Assembly: GCA_015179045.1 (NCBI GenBank) | Contig: WHUZ01000062.1 | Location: forward strand, 248,001-312,000 | Direction: 5' to 3' | Length of the DNA: 64,000 bases | Source of the DNA: Kalaharituber pfeilii | Lineage: Eukaryota; Ascomycota; Pezizomycetes; Pezizales; Pezizaceae | Shown here: positions 1 to 12,020 of the stretch, piece after piece | How the letters are laid out: the number at the start of each line of letters is the position of its first letter | Position numbering within the stretch: position 1 is the first letter of the stretch | The notes under the pieces: generated by a model | Seen by the model: only the letters and a program-made list of their open reading frames with translations | The model's database searches: none | What the model was told of the DNA's origin: nothing | Program-made: the position numbers and the translations under genes

Positions 1-2400
1 CCTATTGACAACGATTTAGGTAGAAAATTCACACCTGTGGAGTTTCCCAATAGTTGAAGGAGGGCAATGGCCTACAGAGTACTTTACTGCGTCTTGAGCA
101 ACTGTTGGCAAGGTGCGTACTGGACTATTCCAATTACGTTCTCCCCTAACAAAGAGAGCCTCTGCAACCAGACTAGAGAGCCTCATTCAGTTACTAGAAC
201 AGAAACGGTATAGTATGTGCGAGTGTCTGGATATGTAGTGCAGTTCATCAAATGACGGAGCGGAGATCAGCGTAAAGCTGCATTGCTGACGCAGGGGTGT
301 GCTTAGCCTCACCCTGCTATTAGTACCGTACACATGCTGAAGGAATCACGACGCTTTCGAGCGGAAGGAATTGATAAACTCAAATTGAAAAAGATAACCT
401 GAAGTACGTACAGGACCCATGACTTATATGCCCCTTGCAACGGCCTCACACTTCTCCGAGGATATAGACAACGCCACAGGAAAATCTCTTACAACGCTAC
501 AGTCAATCCGTCTGCCCAGCATTCCTTCGTCCATAAGCGCCAGGATTATCCTGTCGGTTTAACACATGCAACAACAGTCCACGACTCGAAATTCACGGTT
601 TTACTCGAACGTGGATTACGGTGTAAAAGGAGCCCCAAATCTGCGATCCTTAAGGGTGTCACTGCCATTATAGCGACCGTAGCTACGTAGCAAGAAACTG
701 ACTGCAGAAAAGTACTTTCATTACCCTACCGGACGTAAAATCTACATTTTTCTATCCGCTTGGTTAGTACCGATACTGAAAACTGCAGTAGTTGCCAAAA
801 TTAGCGCAGCGCCCTATTGAAAGACCGCTTTCGCGATCCATTGGCCGGCTTCCCCGCTTTCACCATCCCGTTGACCTAAGTTTCCGGGATTCCCACTGGT
901 GAACAGCGGCTCAAGATGCCTTGACGTCGCGAACTAGGCAGTTAATTAAATGACACCTGTACAGACGCCTTTCCTCCATGCCAGGGGAAGCTAGATATGT
1001 TACGACAAATGGAGGACAGTTTTATTCGACTCGCTTGTTGATCTTGGGAGTTCTAGAGATTCTAATTACATGAATTCAGCTGTCCTTTTTATTGTGAGAA
1101 GATGTCTAAGATGGTTACGGATGTATGTGTATAAACCCAGTATCTTTCATCCCCCCGCACTGCAACTTTCCCTTCCCTTACACTACCAGTTTTCCCTCCC
1201 CTACATCACCAGCTTTTACTCATTTCCTTCTGGCATACCCCCTTGGCCCAGTACCGTATATCATATCCTGTTAGAGGTTAACTTCTAAAAGCCTCGACGT
1301 GAAATCCGACCGTTCCAATTGCGGAAACTCTTCTGTCAACCACTAACCAAAAAGTGTCACCGGAAGTGTAAGGACAGAAAGGAAAAGGTTTTGGTCGCAA
1401 GAGAAAGGATAAATGTAGTCTAATATAAGCGTATATTGTGTGATGATAAAGAAGAAAGAGAAAGAGAGAAGAACAGGAACTGCCGGAACCCCATAGGCAC
1501 CCCCACAGCTCCCACCCAATGACCATGTACCTTATCCGGTAACTACTATATATATATCTGGTCAAACTGATCAAAACGGTATGCGATTACGAGGGAGCGA
1601 CTAGGAGGTTGCAATTGGTGGTCTTTAGGAAAGCCATCAGGTTGGTCTTTAGGAGCATAAGATGCTGCATAACTGGCCAAGCAGATCCCGGGTATAGCAA
1701 CAAGTAGCAATGCAGCATGGCAGGGAAAATCGAACAGAAGCCTTCAGAAGTTCTATATTTAATTTACATACAAAATCCTCTACTGATTGAATTAATAAGG
1801 TTCCGCATCCACACACGTAGTATCATATTCTGACTCGCTCACCTCGTGCAGTCGCTTTATTCCGAATGTCACTAGGACTGCCGAAGTAGTCTTTTCGGGT
1901 TCCTCATCGCTTCACATTCCGTTATTCACGTAGAGTAAGTATGGTTGACATTAGCCGGAAAGCAAAATTGGCTATGCAGACGTTGCATAGCGCTCCTGAA
2001 TGCTCACCCTTGACCCCGAGTACAAATCACATACGAAAACAGAATGCGGGGTTATGAATGATTTGTGAGGTAAAAAAAAAAAACATCCATCACCATCGCT
2101 TGCAATATCTTCAACGTGAACTAAAGGCTCCTTATCCACGTTCTCACCATTATTATCGCATCTTGTGTAATAAAGCACGGACAGCAGTCATTTCCAATGG
2201 GTAAAAATGATTCCAAAAGTGAAAAGGGGTTCCGCGAGAATTTGAAAAGATTCGGGGAAAGGCTTCGGATTGGGTCAGTTTTTTAAACAGAATGGCGATT
2301 TATCTCTTCTCAGGCTAACTTCCGCCACTCCATAGACGCTCATCTGGTCAATCGAGCTCTCCTGCTGGAAATATAGAGGGGCATGCGAGGGCTGCTAGCG
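1..2400. other. intergenic, no gene recognised
   Basis: Short open frames exist here, but none shows a recognisable motif or a convincing exon structure. The stretch around 1,130-1,230 is pyrimidine-rich, and a short A-run lies near 2,072. I see no repeat or RNA gene. This is the 5' flank of the NLR gene that starts at 2,411. Confidence 0.5.
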
Positions 2401-2410
2401 CCGCCCCCCA

Positions 2411-5400
2411 ATGAATATGCCTTCGTCTGGTACTCCCTATACCAGCTCGCAAACAGGACAGGCACAACTATCGGCAAGCCCAGTTACTACTCCCGCAACA
2501 CCACCATCAGCACCAATGCAAACTGTCGGGGCTACCTCAGCATCCAGTTCATCGTATTCACCAAAGCAACAATCAAGACCGCTTAGAACTCAACTGAATT
2601 TGCAAAGCAATGAAAGAATCACCGATGTCAAGGCTATCATTCAAACTTTACAGGCTGCTAGAGCTGATGTGGAAAAAAAGCAGTGGAAATATACGGACAG
2701 GCATGGGAAGAGGGTTGCCGTAGTAGAGCGGATCGGGCCAATCCTTGAGGGCGTAAAGAAGTATGCAGCTATAATCGATATAGCAATTCAGCATAGCCCA
2801 GAAACTACAGCTCTTGTATGGGCTGGTGTTACACTTATTTTGCAGGCCAGTCATAAATTCTCTCTGATGGAACTGAAGTTGACCATAATAATAGGTTGCT
2901 CTCAATCGTGTTGAATTGATGGAAAGCCTGGAATTTACCATGGCTACCATTATTGATAAGATGGCCACATGTGAATTCTACTCTCAAATCTATATGACTG
3001 CATCGTTGGAGGTCACATTGCATGAGGACTTAACGGAGGCTTTTAAGCACAATCTGGGCTCTGCTCTGGATGCACTCTATGATGCAATTTCAAAGTTTAC
3101 ACTCGAAGTACAAAAATATTTTGGTGGTTCAGAATCCTGTAGGATAATTCAACTCAATTCGGGTCAGGTTGGAACTAATAAACAACAAATTTAGGGGCAA
3201 GGAAGGTTCAACATTTTTTCACACCTTTCGCAATATCAATGCAACCATTTCTCGATGAGATAGCTAGCAAGGAAAAGATTGTTCGAGAGTGCGCAGATAT
3301 GGCTACAATGAAAAGGGTTATGGGTAAGAAGGCTATTTGAGTCCCTTGGAGTTATATTCATCTAATGAGAATAGAGAGTTCCAATGAACTTAAACAGATG
3401 AAGACTCTCTTGGATGATATAAGAGAACTGAAACTTTTGCCCACGCTAGGTGGTGAGTAGACGATTATATTATTTTCGGGCACAGGTTCGGAATGGTTAT
3501 GCAATTAATGCTAATTAGTAATGAAAACAGAAATCTCCACAACCGGGAAGGAAAACCTTGCTGTGTCCATGGAAATCAAGGATATGGTAACTACACTTGG
3601 TTCGTTTGGTGCACACCTACCGGTCGATCTCTTGCTAATGTAACTTAGTGTTGGGTCAACGTCACACAACTGTTTGGACAACTGAGTTGGAGGACCTGAA
3701 AAGGGACTATCTCGCTAAACATCAGCTGGAAGAGTTCGAGCTTGACCTTTATATTCCAGCAGAAGGAATGGCACATCCACACGATAGCAATCGCTTTGAC
3801 CTGCTGGAAGCTGTCCAAGAATTCCTTTCAGATGCTGCACCACAAAAGATTTGCTTGATTCAAGGCGCTGCTGGATCCGGAAAATCAACGTTCAATCATC
3901 AGCTTGTACGGCAGCTATGGTCTGAGTATGACAAAGCTCAAGAAAATGCAGTTGTTCCCTTGTTTATTTCACTCTATAGAGTGTATACACCGGGAACTCA
4001 AAACCGAGATCTCATAGCTACGTTTTTGGCTAAACAAGGATTTCATGAAGGCCAAATAGAGCAAGTTCGGCGTCAACGGCAATTTGTGTTTATCTTGGAT
4101 GGTTATGATGAAATTGAGAGACGAGATCGCAATTTTTATGTTGAAAGTGCACTTGACGCGTGGAATGCTAAGGTTGTTATCACCAGTCGTCCGGAATATC
4201 TACCTTCAGGGTATCAGAGTAAATTTTACCCTCGCGGCCAGTCGCAGCTACTACGAGAATACTACCTTGCACCATTTTCGAGATCAAGCATTCGGAGGTA
4301 TATTTCACAATTTGTGAAGACTAGACCTGGTTACTCAGTTGAGGAGTATGAATGGTATATGCTGAAGCCCGATATTTGTGCCCTACTCAGCAACCCTTTT
4401 CTACTCAAAATGGCCATGACTGTGAAACCAGCTCGAAGCAAACACAAACTCATGCGTGGAGATTTATACCATCAGTTTATTGGTTATTGGATTGACCAGG
4501 CAAAGGAACGTTTGGATAATATTCAACTGCCAGAAGCCCAGCATGATGCATACACCCAGTTAGTGGATATTAACTTTAGCTTCCAAGCACGATGCTTTTG
4601 TCAACAATTTGCACTAGCCCTCTATCACCATCAGGTGCTCGAAGCAACCTATGCACCCATTAGTATTTTTTCCACTTCTACACCTCATAATCGGTCGATT
4701 TGGGAAAGATTTTTAACAAATGATGACCCCAAAGTGCAGATTTTACGTCTCAGCTCACCTCTCATTCGGCAGAGGGATTCATACCGATATTTACACAAGT
4801 CGCTACGCGACTACTTGGTAGCTGAAGCAATTTGGGAAGATGAGGAATTAAAAGAGTGTAAAGCCAATGCACTGATCAACAAGTTTCATCTTGTCGATGA
4901 TCCAGGTGTTCTAGACTTCATTATTGAGCAAGCATGGCCATTGGAAAAGAATCTTCTGGCCTTAGTTGAGCAATCGAAAGTTGATGCTAGTTTTTCCCAG
5001 GCAGCGGCAAACGCAATTACAATTCTAGTAAGAGCTGGGAAGAGCTTTATGTGTCATGATTTACGTGGCATACGGATTCCTAAAGCCGATATAAGTGGTG
5101 GTTGCTTTGACCAGGCTCAGCTGCAAAATGCAGACCTATGTCAGGTTCGTATATTGAACTAACACTTCTCAAATCGAATTGAATTAGCTAATGTTATGTG
5201 GTGAAAAGGTTCGTATGCATCAGACCTTGCTTAGAAAAGCAGACTTAAGTAAAGCTAGCATGAGCTCTATATCGTTTGGAGAAATGCCTTTCATCCTGAC
5301 CGGGAACGTGATGTTTGCCTGCTGCTTCTCTCCAGATGGTCAGCTGCTTGCCTCTAGTGGTCCTGATACTACTATACAGCTATGGTCAGTTCAGTATCAA

Positions 5401-7215
5401 GAAGCCACCCATACTTTGAAGGGCCACAGCAGCTCCATCACAAGTGTTGCCTTCTCTCCTGATAGTCAGATGCTTGCCTCTGGCACCGATGATCACACTA
5501 TATGGCTATGGTCAGTTCAGCGTCAAGAAGCCGTCCATATCTTTAGGGGCCATAACAGCTCCGTACGGAGTATCACCTTCTCTCCCGATGGTCAGCTGCT
5601 TGCTTCTGGTGGTTTTGACAATGATATATGGCTATGGTCAGTTCAGTCTCTAAAGGCGATCCATGTCTTTACAGGCTATAACGACAAGGTAAACAGTGTC
5701 ACCTTCTCTCCTGATGGTCAGCTAGTTGCCTCTGGCTATTTTAATGGCACTATACGGCTATGGTCAGTCCAGCATCAAGAAGTTAGCTATCCCGTTATGA
5801 GCCATAGCAGCTCTGTACGTAGTGTTGCCTTCTCTCCCGATGGTAAGCTACTTGCCTCCGGCAGTCATGACAAGACTATACGGCTATGGTCAGTTCAGCA
5901 TCGACAAGCCATTCATACCTTTACAGGCCATAGTGACTGGGTAACAAGTGTCGCCTTCTCCCCTGATGGCCAGCTGCTAGCCTCTGGCAGTTTCGATAAC
6001 ACTGTACGACTATGGTCAATTCAGCATCAAGAAGCCCTCCATACCTTCAAGGGCCATAGTGAAACAGTATTTAGTGTCACCTTCTCTCCTGATGGTCAGT
6101 TGCTTGCCTCTAGCAGTTATGATAACACTATACGGCTATGGTTAGTTCAGCATCAAGAAGCCACCCACACCTTTAAGGGCCATAGCGACTTGGTGAATGG
6201 TATTGCCTTCTCTCCTGATGGGCAGCTGCTTGCGTCTGGAAGTCGTGATGAGACTATACAGCTATGGTCAGTTCAGCCTCAAGCAGTCATCCATACCTTT
6301 GAGGGCCATAGCGGCTTGGTACATAGTGTCAGCTTCTCTCCTGATGGTCAGCTGCTTGCCTCTGGCAGTTTCGATAACACTGTACGACTATGGTCAATTC
6401 AGCATCAAGAAGGCCTCCATACCTTTATCGGTCACAGCAACTGGGTGAGAAGTGTCGCCTTCTCTCCTGATGGTCAGCTGCTAGCCTCTGGCAGTCGTGA
6501 TAAGACAGTACGGCTATGGTCAGTTCAGCATCAAGAAGCCATTCATATCTTTACGGGCCATAGCAGCTCCGTATATAGTGTTGCCTTCTCTTCTGATGGT
6601 CAGTTGCTCGCCTCTGGCAGTGGTGATCAGACAGTACAGCTATGGTCAGTTCAGCATCGAGAAGCCATCCATACCTTTGACGGCCATAGCAGCTGGGTAT
6701 ATAGCATCACCTTCTCTCCTGATGGTCAGTTGCTTGCCTCTGGCAGTGAGGATAAGACTATACAGCTATGGTCAGTTCGGCGCCAAGAGGCCATCCAAAC
6801 CTTTGCGGGCCATAGTGACTCAGTACGTAGTGTTGCCTTTTCTCCTGATGGTCAGCTGCTTGCCTCTTGCAGTTCTGATGGCACTATACGACTATGGTCA
6901 GTTCAGCATCAAGTAGCCATCCACAGCTTTAAGGAGCATAGCGGCGGGGTGCAGAGTATCACCTTCTCTCCTGACGGTCAGCTGCTCGCCTCTAGCAGTA
7001 TGAATATAGTGTCTGTATGGCAGTTGCAACGCAAGGCAAGTCATATACTAGATGACCATGCGTTGGATATCACCTGTCTATGGGCAGCACCCCAAAACAG
7101 ACTCGACCTCACGAATATACATATCCAGGGTGCACTTGGACTTGATCCGCTCAATGTTCGCCTACTTAGACAACACGGAGCAGTTGGGCAGCCTGTACCT
7201 ACTGAGAATACGTGA
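2411..7215 (+). CDS. NLR-like NACHT-WD40 protein (multi-exon)
   Basis: STAND/NLR-type protein of the fungal HET-E/NWD class, expected to act as a cytosolic receptor in non-self recognition. The N-terminus at 2,411-3,323 resembles DUF7708: an ALVWAGV motif near 2,810-2,830, then helical sequence ending in a KYFGG stretch. NACHT follows in an exon at about 3,649-5,144: Walker A GAAGSGKST near 3,864, Walker B FVFILDGYDE near 4,084, then VVITSRPEYL. A short pentapeptide-like stretch (ADLCQ, KADLS) spans the last intron, about 5,145-5,208 (phase 0). Exon 5,209-7,215 carries 14 WD40 repeats. Other introns I can place: 3,324-3,374, 3,453-3,530 and about 3,587-3,648. Two junctions do not keep frame when spliced by hand: around 2,850-2,895, and the join into 3,649. 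So an intron is mis-set or there are frameshifts. Family identity is secure; exact exons and an intact product are not. Confidence 0.85.
5311..7023 (+). repeat. 14 tandem WD40 repeats, 126-bp unit
   Basis: Fourteen 42-residue units sharing a core FSPDGQLLASGS..T..LWSV. Unit-to-unit identity is very high at the DNA level as well. Fourteen units would suit two seven-blade propellers. Units beginning near 5,956 and 6,334 are practically identical, including the run encoding GSFDNTVRLWSIQHQE. Variation concentrates at a few residues flanking GHS and in the D(x)(T/D) turn. This is the pattern known for high-internal-conservation repeats of fungal HET-E-like receptors. Confidence 0.9.
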
Positions 7216-7379
7216 AGTTTGGTGCAGATATTATGTGTAGTTTAGGTGCCTTGGGTTACCGCCTAGGGCCTCATTTTTTCTCATTGCTTACAAACTCTTT
7301 TACATCGCATACATTCGAACATCCCGTTTTTATGCCTCGTGGAGGTGGGGCGGGGAGGGGTCGAAGTTTTCGTTTGTAG

Positions 7380-7492
7380 AGGTGGCTGTGGAACGGGTAG
7401 TTAGATAAGCCTGCCTCCAGGCTTTGAGGGTCTAGACCCCTTGCCATGGCGAGCAGCTGCACGCGGGGTCACGTGATTATAAAAAATAAAAA
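7380..7492 (+). mobile_element. A-tailed hairpin element, family 2 (longer copy)
   Basis: Shares with 41,870-41,970 (opposite strand) a block running from about 7,406 (AAGCCTGCCTCC) through GCCATGGCGAGCAGCTGC and GCGGGGTCACGTG into an interrupted A-tail. The 5' boundary is uncertain, because I found no convincing target-site duplication. The hairpin arms are CCTTGC and GCGGGG. Confidence 0.6.
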
Positions 7493-8507
7493 AAATGCTG
7501 AATCCAGTCCCACCTGCTTGATGAGTTCGCCGGGGCTTAAATCAGCATTCGAAGAAGGCCTAGCACCTGAGCTAAGGAAGTGTTGATCACATACCCTCAA
7601 CCCAACTGGAGGATAAATTGTGAGTCTCAGAATGGACGGAAGTATACTTTGGTCACATTGTGTTGTCTATTTTAAGATCACGTGTATGTATGGGAATTTG
7701 CTTCATGGGCGGAAGTTCAAATGTGCATGCACACATTGTGCGACCGTGGTGTCATTCTGTTGTTAATTTACCTCTATTTCTTCTGTACGTAATCTCGTCA
7801 TAGCCCACGGGGCGGGACACGAGTAATGATATTTAAGAAAAAAAAAGTGCATGCACGTGATGAGCAGATTAAGTAAGAGAGCACGATGCAGTTCTGAATC
7901 CGGAACGATCAATCAACTTAGCAAATGCAATGTAGAGGGTGAATTGTTTTATGCTTATGTTTTTATAACTTAGTTTTTTTGGAACCCGCAAACGAAAAAG
8001 CAGTTCAAGCAAATAAAGGAGCTTTAATTCATATGGCAGCTAGCGCCGCGAACGATGTTGTAGCACAACTTACATTTCCCACATGGACAGATATGAGTCT
8101 AATTCTCTCTCTTGGAACCACTGCACCTAAACGCGCTCGGAAAATAATCTCTGGCTGGTTCCTGGAATGCCGGAGAAGTACTCCATGAAGGCGGTCAGTT
8201 TTTCGGGAATAAGTGGCAAAGCAAGTGTCATTTGCGTTTTGCACCGGAGAAGGTGAAGAATATACTGCAGGCAGCGGTAGCATTCGGGAAGGTTGAAAGA
8301 GGGTGGCTAGGGCGTGGGGGATGTCAATGTGGGAGTAGAGACCACCAAGGTGATGTTGGCCATGGCTGGATTCGTAGAATAGTGTTTGTGGATTTGGGCG
8401 TGCAAAGGGTGCAGGAGAGGATGAGAAGAGGGGGATATTGTGGTGTGGGGCATGTAAGAGAGCAGCATGTTGTCAAAAGCGGGATTCAAAGCGTCATCAA
8501 CATAATA
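7493..8507. other. intergenic, apart from one small insertion
   Basis: No supported gene. Frames at 7,979-8,576 lack motifs and overlap on both strands. The only recognisable feature is the A-tailed element at 7,733-7,846. Confidence 0.4.
7733..7846 (+). mobile_element. A-tailed hairpin element, family 1
   Basis: Ends in CATAGCCC..GGGGCGGG..ACGAGTAATGATATTT and an A-tail. A 10-bp direct repeat gtgcatgcac flanks it (7,723-7,732 and 7,847-7,856). The outer stem is CTCGT/ACGAG where most copies have CTCGC/GCGAG, which is a compensatory pair. About 59 nt lie 5' of the hairpin, more than in the minimal copies. Confidence 0.65.
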
Positions 8508-9695
8508 GGGGTATTCAGACTAGAAATATCCGATCGGATACGTATTCACCCATATGCGGACATGACTTTCCCCTAGTCTGAACGCCCGGTAAAAATTAAC
8601 GTACGCGAAATCAGGAGTTTTACCCTGGATATGGGGTCCTCTCTACACACAAAATTTTGGCGTCATATCCGACAGTTTCTGGGACGTATCTGGTGCTTGG
8701 CGTCATACACGTGACAGTTATGATTTTGCAAGTGAGGATCTAAGCAGCATTTCTTGGCTTCTGAGCCTCATCATCTTGGCTTGCCGGTTTGTGTGATGCA
8801 ACTTGCAACAAACTCAACCCTCCCCCACCAAGTGTTCCCACGCTGCAAGGATTCGAAGTTTACGCTTAAGTTTGGAGATTGCAACTAGTACCATTTCGAT
8901 GAAAGGTAAGCAGATCGTCTAAACTGGGTGTTATGGTCTAGAGTGAGTTCACTAATGAGGTTGTGGTGTTTCGGGGGGGTTCTAGGATGGGGAGGCGGGT
9001 GCAAAGCCAAAGGAAGAAACCCTTCGTGGCTAATGTTATTTGGAAACTGGCTCACGCACTTGTGGACTTAGGAATTTCTAAGTTCAGACGGAGGTAGACT
9101 AAAGGGTCATGCAACCAGCCTACTGCAAGCCAAGACCACTCCCTTCATCTGCACGTGGCGCCTACATGTGACTTCATGAGCATATCTACCAGATATGATT
9201 TCCCATATTCAATCGGATATGACGGTCCAATATCCGGACATGAGGACCCCATACCGTATTAACTCACATAAGAGCAAGAAAACAAACGCGCGCTAGTTCG
9301 GTCTTGGCAAAATTCTCAGCGCCAGTGCGCGTGTATCACGCACGGGCACGTAATGATCTCCGAATTACCGCGATGCTAACCTCAACACCACGGAGATTCG
9401 TAGAGAAGCTGGAGATTAGCCGTGCTTAGTAATGCCAAGATTGCACGAACAGCGCGCTAGCGTGATTAATGGCGCCTGAGTCCTGCCAAGACCGAACTAG
9501 CGCGCGTTTGTTTTCTTGCTCTTATGTGAGTTAATACGGTATCTGCCCGTATCCGACCGTATAAGTACGCTTCAAGTAGTCTCCGGACCGGATATGAAAA
9601 TTCATCGTAGGGCACCGAACACGATTTTCCTATCCGGATTTTTGGGATTTTCATATCTACCATATCCGATCGGATATTTCTAGTCTGAATACCCC
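8508..9695. mobile_element. non-autonomous TIR DNA element, TA flanks
   Basis: A perfect 33-bp terminal inverted repeat (begins GGGGTATTCAGACTAGAAAT) occupies 8,508-8,540 and, inverted, 9,663-9,695. TA flanks both ends (8,506-8,507 and 9,696-9,697), as expected for a Tc1/mariner-like target duplication. No transposase frame is visible inside the 1,188 bp. CGGATAT/ATATCCG motifs recur inside near each end. A second, larger palindrome occupies 9,251-9,542. Superfamily assignment from the TA alone is tentative. Confidence 0.8.
9251..9542. repeat. 59-bp perfect inverted repeat (foldback)
   Basis: The arm 9,251-9,309 (starts ATACCGTATTAACTCACATA) is perfectly complementary to 9,484-9,542, with about 174 bp between. 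It lies inside the TIR element 8,508-9,695. It may be a nested MITE or foldback element; I see no clear target duplication at its edges. Confidence 0.85.
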
Positions 9696-9830
9696 TATTG
9701 GCTTTTACCGTGCTATGCAGATAGCCGGGGGCTATATATATATTGAGCGGGCGAGAGGTTGATAGACGCCAGGGGGTGCCAGCGTTCTGTAGACCCTCTT
9801 TTCTTGTTCATTTCTCTACTGACTTTCAAT

Positions 9831-10046
9831 ATGCACCCTGCGCTCACGGGATCGGAGTCCGTCCCTCAAGCTTGTGAGTATGTCAGGCCTAGGTCATGTA
9901 TATACAGTATATATCCAGTTAGTTCCCCCTCTCTAGGGCGTACTGAGCAAAGTCTTGGTGAAAGCGATCTGAGCGCACGCGGCGACAGGGTCCCTGTGAA
10001 CAAAAATTGCAATATCTCAACCATCAGTGACCCGATTAATGTATAA
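9831..10046 (+). CDS. small two-exon hypothetical protein
   Basis: A TATA-like run (ctatatatatattg, near 9,732) precedes ATG at 9,831. A good donor (GTGAGT) near 9,873 and an acceptor after CCCCCTCTCTAG near 9,936 join two exons into a small protein of about 50 residues. Its C-terminal part reads SLGESDLSARGDRVPVNKNC and ends at 10,046. I do not recognise a family. The clean promoter, donor and acceptor make it more than a random frame, but it could be a relic of a longer gene. Confidence 0.35.
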   Translation: MHPALTGSESVPQACEYVRPRSCIYSIYPVSSPSLGRTEQSLGESDLSARGDRVPVNKNCNISTISDPINV

Positions 10047-10765
10047 CTTGAACAGATGGAAGTATATAGGGTATGGAAAAGGCTACAGTGCAGGAAGAGG
10101 CTATAGCACAATGGTCAATAGTGTAGCTATTGCAGGAAACTACTTGGTTACTGGAGACTGCATACGTATACAAAAACCACTACATTTTTGAGCACTATAC
10201 ACTGTCATTATGATAAATCAGATATATAAAGGTGATTTTTTATATAAACAGATAATACCTAAAGTCTTATAATTCCGGTGGTAGAACTGCATTCAGTGCG
10301 TTGGGGTTGGGCGAGCAAAAATTTGCAAAACGTTGAAAATGCCAAGAACCATTATTGAATCCCCATACAAAATTGACGTTTTGAGACATAAAATTGGTAT
10401 ATAAAAAATCAATAGCTCTCCATATCATGGGAAAAAAAGTAAGAATATGAAATAGGAATTGAGTCAGGACGTACTTACAAATCAGAGCATATCAGGGACA
10501 AAAAGGTTTTCCTCATCGAGAGCCAATCTATAAATTTTGAAACAAATATCACTATTATTTATGCTTTCATTAATGATGTATATAGTTGACTGCAGTCATT
10601 GTCATAGCTCCCTCCCTGCGCTACATGGTACTTTGAGCAAAGCTCTACAAACCGCAGGTGCGAGTTATGTAATTGTGCTGCTGGGTATGAGCAGCATTCG
10701 GAGGTGCCAAGAAGGTGGCGTCGCCAAGACTTTTTGCTAAGTGACTGTAGCTTACTTTAATTAAT
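10047..10765. other. intergenic, AT-rich
   Basis: AT-rich DNA with no motif-bearing frame, RNA gene or clear repeat that I can see. Confidence 0.4.
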
Positions 10766-11134
10766 ATGGTATTCAGATTTATTGCACGTATTTTTGGCAG
10801 TGTCGAGACTGGGAGTTTCGAGTGCGGAATTTGTGGAGTTTTCGGAGTCGGAACAATTCCGGATTGCTATGACTTCATATCTCCGGAACAAGTCAAACCG
10901 ATTTATAAATCTCGTGACCAGATAGAATTTAGCGCTGACACTAAGCGGAAGCAGCTAGTACTGTACATTCATGATTCTCATTTCGCTGGTACCACTCTCC
11001 CCCATTATTTCCGGCCAACATACTTCCAAATCCCTGAATACCGAAAAAACACTCTTGATAGAATTCGGATACTTAGGGAGGGGGGTGGCAAAAAAAGCTC
11101 AGAATTCCTGGGTCTGGTTGGGGTAAATGCCTAG
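10766..11134 (+). CDS. hypothetical ORF, 122 aa
   Basis: An uninterrupted ATG frame with a Cys-containing segment (FECGICGVFGVG) and no recognised domain. It has no detectable intron signals and lies in AT-rich DNA. It could be spurious or a decayed exon. No function is assigned. Confidence 0.2.
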   Translation: MVFRFIARIFGSVETGSFECGICGVFGVGTIPDCYDFISPEQVKPIYKSRDQIEFSADTKRKQLVLYIHDSHFAGTTLPHYFRPTYFQIPEYRKNTLDRIRILREGGGKKSSEFLGLVGVNA

Positions 11135-12020
11135 ACCCAAGTCGTTTCACAACTCGAAACATTTGATACTTCATCCTTCACACCTAGAAACTAACTTATA
11201 TAATGCCATTGTTATATTTTTTTTTCAAACTCGCAGAGCCGCAGTGGCTGTTGTGTGTCTTTATGTATGATAATCAACCCCAAACCTAAGCTTATCACTG
11301 CATGCATACGCAGGACGATAGTAGGGGGATCTTCTGCAGCGTTGCCTTATGAGGCACCCAATAGATATACATGCTTAGAATATGTTAGTAAGCACTAGGC
11401 CATACAGCAACTAATAGTAGGCAGCTCACGTCCGACGAGAACATTCTTTGATGCACGGTCCACTGATTGAGACTGGTCCGCCGGTACAGGTGCATCCTTC
11501 GTTAGATACCATAAAAACATCAGGCTGCGTGTTAACATTTAGTGTTCCGCAAAATTAAACATTCAAAACCCCCCCAACCGTTACCTAAGCTCAGCTACTT
11601 GACCTAACCTTAGCCTAACCAACCTAAGCTAATAATTACAGCTGCGAACGTCAACGAGAACCTCCAATTTTTTTTTGCTCGATCGCAACAAAAATTCTGA
11701 AATTGCATTTCGAAAGAACTTGGTTCTTTTCTTCAAGCGTTCCGGGTCGGGATCGGATCATTGTTTCGCCTTTTTTTGGCGGGGTTGTTTTGCGGGAGCT
11801 ACCACACTTTTTTTTTGCGGATACACACATAGGTCCGAGGAAGGGGTAGAAACGCCGATTGCACCCAACCAGTCTCGGCCGGATAGGTGTTGGATATCGA
11901 TTTCAACGCTTGCAGCGTCTCCCTGCCTCCCGAAACGACACCGACTCGGGATCAGGCATTCCACCCCACGCAGCCCCACCCCACCCACCCCACCCCCGCC
12001 CCTCTCCCGCATCACCGCAG
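11135..12020. other. 5' region of the HeLo gene, no ATG found
   Basis: From about 11,640 to 12,020 there is no ATG on the plus strand. The last part is strongly C-rich (11,960-12,010) and ends in CGCAG at 12,016-12,020. It therefore looks like an intron polypyrimidine tract and acceptor. CCTAAC-like motifs at 11,583-11,630 are too irregular to call telomeric. Confidence 0.5.

Noticed and set aside
11583..11630. Possible interstitial telomere (CCTAAC-like motifs)
   Set aside because: Motif spacing is irregular and no perfect TTAGGG/CCCTAA tandem is present.
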